Assembly: GCA_023441255.1 (NCBI GenBank)
Contig: JAEZPW010000325.1
Location: 1-16,455 of the forward strand
Length of the DNA stretch: 16,455 nucleotides
Direction: 5' to 3'
Source of the DNA: Acidobacteriota bacterium
GTDB lineage: Bacteria > Acidobacteriota > Terriglobia > Terriglobales > Acidobacteriaceae
In this document: piece after piece, positions 13,035 to 16,455 of the stretch
Position numbering within the stretch: the stretch's first letter is position 1
Layout of the letters: each line of letters begins with the position of its first letter
The notes under the pieces: generated by a model
Told to the model about the DNA's origin: nothing
Database searches by the model: none
Seen by the model: only the letters and a program-made list of their open reading frames with translations
Position numbers and translations under genes: made by a program

Positions 13035-13730
13035 ATGAGCACTACTGTTGGCAAGCTTGGCAAACTCGTCGTCGATCCGGCGAAACGTGAGCGTATCGTC
13101 TTGCGATGTGCGCAGGAACTGCGTGACGGCTTTTACGTGAACCTGGGCATTGGAATGCCCACGCTGATCGCCAACTACGTCCCGAAAGGGATGGAGGTGA
13201 TCTTGCAGTCGGAGAACGGCATGCTCGGCGTCGGCCCGTATCCCTACGAAGGCGAGGAGGATGCCGATCTGATCAATGCCGGTAAGGAAACGGTGACGGA
13301 GATCCCGGGCACTGCTTTCTTCTCGAGCGCTGAATCTTTTGCGATGATTCGCGGCGGCCACATCGACCTCAGCATCCTGGGGGCAATGGAAGTCGACGAA
13401 GAGGGAAGTCTCGCGAACTGGATGATACCCGGCAAGATGGTGAAGGGCATGGGCGGGGCGATGGACCTGGTGGCCGGAGCACGCCGCGTGATCGTCGCGA
13501 TGGAACACACGAACAAGAATGGCGATCCCAAGATCCTGAAGAAGTGCACGCTGCCGCTCACCGGCGTGAAGGTGGTGGACACGATCGTCACCGAGATGGC
13601 CTATATCAAGGTGACGCCCGGCGGACTGGTTTTGGAGGAGATCGCGCCCGGCCTGCGGATCGAAGATGTCCAGAACGCTACCGAGCCCAAGCTTGTCGTC
13701 AGCCCCAAGCTGAAGACGATGGGCGTGTAG
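13035..13730 (+). CDS. scoB: 3-oxoacid CoA-transferase, subunit B
   Basis: 231 residues. It carries the catalytic glutamate, Glu60 in LQSENGMLGVGPYPYEGEED; this residue forms the glutamyl-CoA thioester intermediate in family I CoA-transferases. Other family features: YVNLGIGMPTLIANYVP (34-50), ETVTEIPGTAFFSSAESFAM, HIDLSILGAMEVDEEGSLAN, and the GKMVKGMGGAMDLV loop. It pairs with scoA upstream, but 568 bases intervene (a small ORF, a palindromic element and a heptamer array), where most bacteria have the genes adjacent or overlapping. The ATG is directly preceded by the heptamer array and lacks a Shine-Dalgarno. Confidence 0.93.
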   Translation: MSTTVGKLGKLVVDPAKRERIVLRCAQELRDGFYVNLGIGMPTLIANYVPKGMEVILQSENGMLGVGPYPYEGEEDADLINAGKETVTEIPGTAFFSSAESFAMIRGGHIDLSILGAMEVDEEGSLANWMIPGKMVKGMGGAMDLVAGARRVIVAMEHTNKNGDPKILKKCTLPLTGVKVVDTIVTEMAYIKVTPGGLVLEEIAPGLRIEDVQNATEPKLVVSPKLKTMGV

Positions 13731-13852
13731 ACACTCTGCCCATCTGGCGCTCGAAACATCTGAACAGTTGCTGCCTTTGTGCCGCGTTCCGGCAACATCA
13801 ACCCTTGTGTCGGCCATCGAATCACGAAAATCTTCATTCAAGGGATCGAGTC

Positions 13853-14263
13853 ATGAAACGGAATGGGTTTGCTGCGATTGCAATTTGCCTCTTGCTGCTG
13901 GTGGGAGCCGCCTGTGCGGATGACGTCAAGTTGAGGCCGGGCACGGCCGACCCGTCGGCCGTGGGAAGTGTCGATTACCACCACGACCGCAACGGGAACA
14001 CCTCGATGGAGTTGAAGGTCGAACATCTTGCGCCGCCCGCTAACTTGCAGCCGGTGAAGCAGGTGTACGTTGTCTGGGTGCAGGCGCCCGGTCAGCCCCC
14101 GGAGAACAAAGGTGTTCTGAAGGTGAACGAGGATCAGAAGGGGGACATCAAGATGGTTTCGCCGCATCAGGCGTTTGACATCTTCGTTACTGCCGAAGAT
14201 ACGCCGAGTGTAAGCGCGCCCAGCGGCCCGGAAGTGCTGCGCGGAACCGTTACCAACCAGTAG
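13853..14263 (+). CDS. Exported protein resembling the C-terminal domain of anti-sigma factor RskA
   Basis: 136 residues from ATG 13853, with AAGGGA about 8 bases upstream. The signal peptide covers residues 1-23 (MKRN, a run of Ile/Leu, VGAACA); Cys22 is not in a good lipobox, so ordinary Sec cleavage is likelier. The mature part has VKQVYVVWVQAPGQPPENKG, then GVLKVNEDQKGDIKMVSPHQ, then AFDIFVTAEDTPSVSAPSGP. This follows the beta-rich pattern of the extracytoplasmic RskA domain (YxVWxxxx...P...G.L, FxVTxE, then ...P.GP..L.G). The zinc-binding N-terminal domain and membrane span of a real anti-sigma factor are missing, so the name does not imply that function. It is convergent with the small membrane protein gene downstream. 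Confidence 0.6.
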   Translation: MKRNGFAAIAICLLLLVGAACADDVKLRPGTADPSAVGSVDYHHDRNGNTSMELKVEHLAPPANLQPVKQVYVVWVQAPGQPPENKGVLKVNEDQKGDIKMVSPHQAFDIFVTAEDTPSVSAPSGPEVLRGTVTNQ

Positions 14264-14287
14264 GCCAGGAACATACGACGGCTCAAC

Positions 14288-14488
14288 TCAAATCCTTCCC
14301 GGCGCCCTCAGCAGGCGCGCCGGGAAGGTCAGCAGCGCCCAAACGAGTTGCAGCACTCCCTCCACGGCGATGCCGACTATGCGAAATGGCAGCAGCAAAA
14401 GCCACACGAACGGATAGAGCACAAGCGCCAGCAGTGCGAGCGGCCACGAGACTACCAGCAGCAGGCACCAGAGCAGGAACGTGAGCAT
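14288..14488 (-). CDS. Small integral membrane protein of unknown function
   Basis: 66 residues from ATG 14488, preceded by GGAGG about 9 bases upstream. Almost the whole chain is hydrophobic: MLTFLLWCLLLVVSWPLALL, then ALVLYPFVWLLLLPFRIVGI, then AVEGVLQLVWALLTF, ending in basic PARLLRAPGRI. Two to three membrane spans are expected with a cytoplasmic basic tail. No family is recognised. It lies 54 bases after the stop of the serine hydrolase gene on the same strand and may be its operon partner. Confidence 0.65.
   Translation of the reverse strand: MLTFLLWCLLLVVSWPLALLALVLYPFVWLLLLPFRIVGIAVEGVLQLVWALLTFPARLLRAPGRI
14294..14328. terminator. Perfect 12-bp inverted repeat at the convergent gene junction
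   Basis: CCTTCCCGGCGC (14294-14305) and GCGCCGGGAAGG (14317-14328) are perfect complements with an 11-base loop. It lies inside the last codons of the minus-strand membrane protein and 30 bases beyond the plus-strand RskA-like gene. No U-tract follows on either strand, so it is at best a non-canonical or rho-assisted bidirectional terminator. Confidence 0.35.
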
Positions 14489-14542
14489 AAGAGTGCCCCT
14501 CCACTTTCAACTACGCAATCCAGGGCCGGCAGGTTCCAGAAG

Positions 14543-15268
14543 CTATCGCAAATGTCGCTGCAGAAAGCCCAGCGTGCGCTGGCCTGCGTCGAGCATGTCG
14601 AAGCCGGAGAAGCCGTGCCCAGCTCCCGGGTAAACCTTCACCTCGTGCTGAGTGCCGTTCGCCTCAAACAGGTGCTGTAACCGATATGCCTCGGCAACAG
14701 GAACTACAGGGTCGTCTTCGCCGTGGAGGATCAGGACGGGCGGCATGGGTTTCAGGTCGCGTGTAAGTTCCTGCGGCATGCCACCGAAGAAGTCGATTAC
14801 GGCCTTCACGCGCGAATCCTGCGTGGCGACTGAGAGTGCGAGATAGGCGCCAAGTGAAAACCCCAGCAGTGCGACACGCCCGCCGTCCACGCCCGATTGC
14901 TTCGAGGCGAAGGTGATCGCATCCGATATGGTCTTCATCCACGCTGCGAAGTTCTCGCGAATAGTGCGGTCGTCAGCCCAGTTTGTGGCGGTTCGCTCGA
15001 AATAGTGCAGCACGAAAACGGCGAAGCCGCGTCCAGCAAGCAGCGACGCGGGCTGCTCGGCCCAGCCGTCCTGCAGGCCGCCCGATCCGTGCAGCGCGAT
15101 CACTGCCGGATGCGTTCCGTTGTTCTGCGGTCGAAAAAGCTCGACGGCGACCATGTAGCCGTCGCTGTTCAGGGTGTGTGTGGATCGCTGGACCGGGGCG
15201 CCAAAGAAGCTCACACCACAAGGATGCACCGTGCGGGCCACGATATGCAAACCGCATCTGTTGCTCAC
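14543..15268 (-). CDS. Dienelactone-hydrolase-family serine hydrolase
   Basis: 241 residues from GTG 15268; GTG 15241 is an alternative start giving 232 residues. The frame stays open further upstream, but that part overlaps the divergent gene and does not look like protein. The alpha/beta-hydrolase core: HPAVIALHGSGGLQDGW (oxyanion loop, residues about 53-69), nucleophile Ser138 in LLGFSLGAYLAL, acid Asp185 or Asp186 in LHGEDDPVVP, and His218 in PGAGHGFSG. Classical dienelactone hydrolase has a cysteine nucleophile; here it is serine, as in many DLH-like esterases/peptidases. No clear signal peptide. Substrate unknown. Followed by the 66-residue membrane protein, and divergent by only about 24 bases from the pyruvate-kinase-like gene, so the two probably share or overlap control sequences. 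Confidence 0.82.
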   Translation of the reverse strand: MSNRCGLHIVARTVHPCGVSFFGAPVQRSTHTLNSDGYMVAVELFRPQNNGTHPAVIALHGSGGLQDGWAEQPASLLAGRGFAVFVLHYFERTATNWADDRTIRENFAAWMKTISDAITFASKQSGVDGGRVALLGFSLGAYLALSVATQDSRVKAVIDFFGGMPQELTRDLKPMPPVLILHGEDDPVVPVAEAYRLQHLFEANGTQHEVKVYPGAGHGFSGFDMLDAGQRTLGFLQRHLR

Positions 15269-15292
15269 TTGCCCGCAGGAGTATCCTGACCG

Positions 15293-16387
15293 GTGCACTC
15301 CAGGACAGGCAATACTTGTTTCACGACCGGACTCAGCGATGGGACGCGTGTCGTCGTCAGTCTCGGCCCGACCCTTAGCAGTGCTTCCGAGATTGCCGCA
15401 GCTCTCGAACTTGGGGCGGACTTTCGGCAGCCGTTCGGTTATCGAGGCCAGCCGCACTTCGACCAGTTCGCGACGATTCAGCGCGAACGCGAGCGCCTGC
15501 TCGCGACCGGTTCCCCCATCAGCGGCGAGGTTTATGTTGACCTGCCGTCCGAGCGGCCGAGGTTGGGTGTGGTGTCGTCGCCCGTTCACCTGAACGAGGG
15601 CGAGAAGGTACGGCTAAGGGCGTCGGAACGCAGCACGACGCCCGGCGAGATCCCGATTCCCGCACTGGCTCGATTCGTCGGAGCGGTCGCGCCGGGTCAC
15701 CGGATCCTTCTACGTGATGGAAACGTCGTTTTGCGCGTGTGCGAGATCGAGTCGCCTCAGGTACTCACGGCCGAGGTTCTGCGGGCCGTGCAACCCGTCG
15801 AGACCAACAACAACCTCATGCTGCCCGACTCGGCGGTGCAGTTCGAACCCGTCGTCGAGGAAGACCGCGTTTTGCTGGCGCGCTACCGCGACAACGGGTT
15901 CCTCCCTGACTGGGTGATGCTGTCGCTGATTGCTTCGGTAGAGCAGGTGAATAAAGCGCGACGCGAGTTGCAGCTGATGTTCGAGTCGCGCGCGCCGCGC
16001 GTGATGGTGAAGATTGAAACGTCCAAGTCCGTGGAACTCATGCATGAATTGCTGCAGGTCTCGGACGGATTGCTGGTGGGTCGCGGTGATCTTGGCATGA
16101 CCATGCCTCCGGAATGCATCCCGGCCATCCAGCAGAAAGTGGTCAACGTGTGCCGCGCGGCAGGCAAACCTGTGCTGGTGGCCACGGAGTTTCTCCAGCG
16201 CTATGCCGAAACCGGCGTTCCAAATCGCGCTGAGTTGAGCGACGTCGCGCTGGCGGTGCGACAAGGTGTAAGCGGTATCGTCCTGACGAAAGAAACAAGC
16301 AGCAGCCTGCACGCATTAGATTCCGTTCGCCTGGCCCGGCGCATCATCGAGGTGGAAAGGGGCGGGGAGATGGTGGAAGGCGAGTGA
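15293..16387 (+). CDS. Truncated pyruvate-kinase homologue with an eroded active site
   Basis: 364 residues against about 470 for pyruvate kinase; the regulatory C-terminal domain is absent. GTG 15293 has AGGAG about 11 bases upstream. Homology runs along the catalytic core: TRVVVSLGPTLSS (18-30, for TKIVxTIGPxS); YVDLPSERPRLG (81-92, for the DLxGPKIRTG motif, with Asp83 and Arg90 kept); a shortened B domain (about 95-165); PRVMVKIETSKS (235-246, with Lys240 and Glu242 kept); VGRGDLGMTMP (262-272, Asp266 kept); GKPVLVATEFLQ (291-302, Thr298 kept). Lost or changed: the R-x-N-x-S-H motif reads FRQPFGY (Asn and Ser missing), the KGVNLP lysine, SFVR reads SLIA, and GETAKG reads KETSSS. Phosphoenolpyruvate/ATP chemistry as in glycolysis is therefore doubtful. 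A regulatory or altered-substrate role is inferred. Confidence 0.75.
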   Translation: MHSRTGNTCFTTGLSDGTRVVVSLGPTLSSASEIAAALELGADFRQPFGYRGQPHFDQFATIQRERERLLATGSPISGEVYVDLPSERPRLGVVSSPVHLNEGEKVRLRASERSTTPGEIPIPALARFVGAVAPGHRILLRDGNVVLRVCEIESPQVLTAEVLRAVQPVETNNNLMLPDSAVQFEPVVEEDRVLLARYRDNGFLPDWVMLSLIASVEQVNKARRELQLMFESRAPRVMVKIETSKSVELMHELLQVSDGLLVGRGDLGMTMPPECIPAIQQKVVNVCRAAGKPVLVATEFLQRYAETGVPNRAELSDVALAVRQGVSGIVLTKETSSSLHALDSVRLARRIIEVERGGEMVEGE

Positions 16388-16429
16388 GGCGCCGCGAGAA
16401 ACGGGTGACCCTTTGGACGCTTGTGTAGT

Positions 16430-16448
16430 GCCGGGTCTCCGACCCGGC
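16430..16448. repeat. REP-like hairpin at the right edge
   Basis: GCCGGGTC (16430-16437), a TCC loop and GACCCGGC (16441-16448) form a perfect 8-bp stem 43 bases after the pyruvate-kinase-like gene. No T-tract is visible before the window ends. The preceding GTAGT plus hairpin resembles a dispersed intergenic repeat I recall from Acidobacteriota; a terminator role is also possible. Confidence 0.45.
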
Positions 16449-16455
16449 ATAGGGC

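Overview
The window looks like chromosomal DNA from an Acidobacteriota (Terriglobia/Koribacter-like) bacterium. Reasons: high G+C coding sequence, a GyrA of that general type, many small exported or membrane proteins of unknown function, and intergenic repeats (a TGTCATTCCGA-type palindromic element, GGGTGCCCC and GCCGGGTC hairpins, 7-base-period arrays) that I associate from memory with this phylum. This assignment is inference; there is no rRNA in the window. No tRNA, CRISPR array, transposase or integrase was found.

Layout. 1-1413: a lower-G+C stretch with two divergent genes for small exported proteins (one cut by the left edge), then a gene-poor gap. 1414-4959, minus strand: a cluster reading right to left, with a membrane-anchored protein of unknown function, a possible 34-residue membrane peptide, rlmH (23S rRNA methyltransferase) and a glycyl radical enzyme with no activase gene nearby. 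4960-5603: a long gyrA leader with an extended -10 promoter, hairpins and heptamer arrays. 5604-8297: gyrA, followed by a clear intrinsic terminator. 8547-8936: a VOC/glyoxalase-fold gene broken by one in-frame amber codon. 9103-11514, minus strand: a 117-residue unknown protein and an exported esterase/metallo-beta-lactamase fusion. 11765-13730: scoA and scoB (3-oxoacid CoA-transferase), normally adjacent but here separated by a small ORF, a 101-bp palindromic element and a heptamer array. 13853-16387: an exported RskA-C-like protein, a small membrane protein, a dienelactone-hydrolase-like serine hydrolase, and a truncated pyruvate-kinase homologue with an eroded active site.

Most interesting signal. 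Imperfect tandem arrays with a strict 7-base period recur at four intergenic places (about 1176-1203, 3720-3751, 5471-5600, 12950-13032). The unit sequence differs at each locus. In front of gyrA and scoB the array runs into the start codon, occupies the Shine-Dalgarno position, and ends with the same unit, ACTTCTT, 2-3 bases before ATG. Neither gene has a recognisable Shine-Dalgarno sequence. Other points worth a second look are the amber codon in the VOC gene, the esterase-MBL fusion, the orphan glycyl radical enzyme, the decayed pyruvate kinase homologue and the split scoAB operon.

Functional links between the genes are weak: DNA topology (gyrA), rRNA modification (rlmH), ketone-body/acyl-CoA metabolism (scoAB) and assorted hydrolases. 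This is mainly housekeeping chromosome with lineage-specific small genes, not an obvious defence or mobile island.
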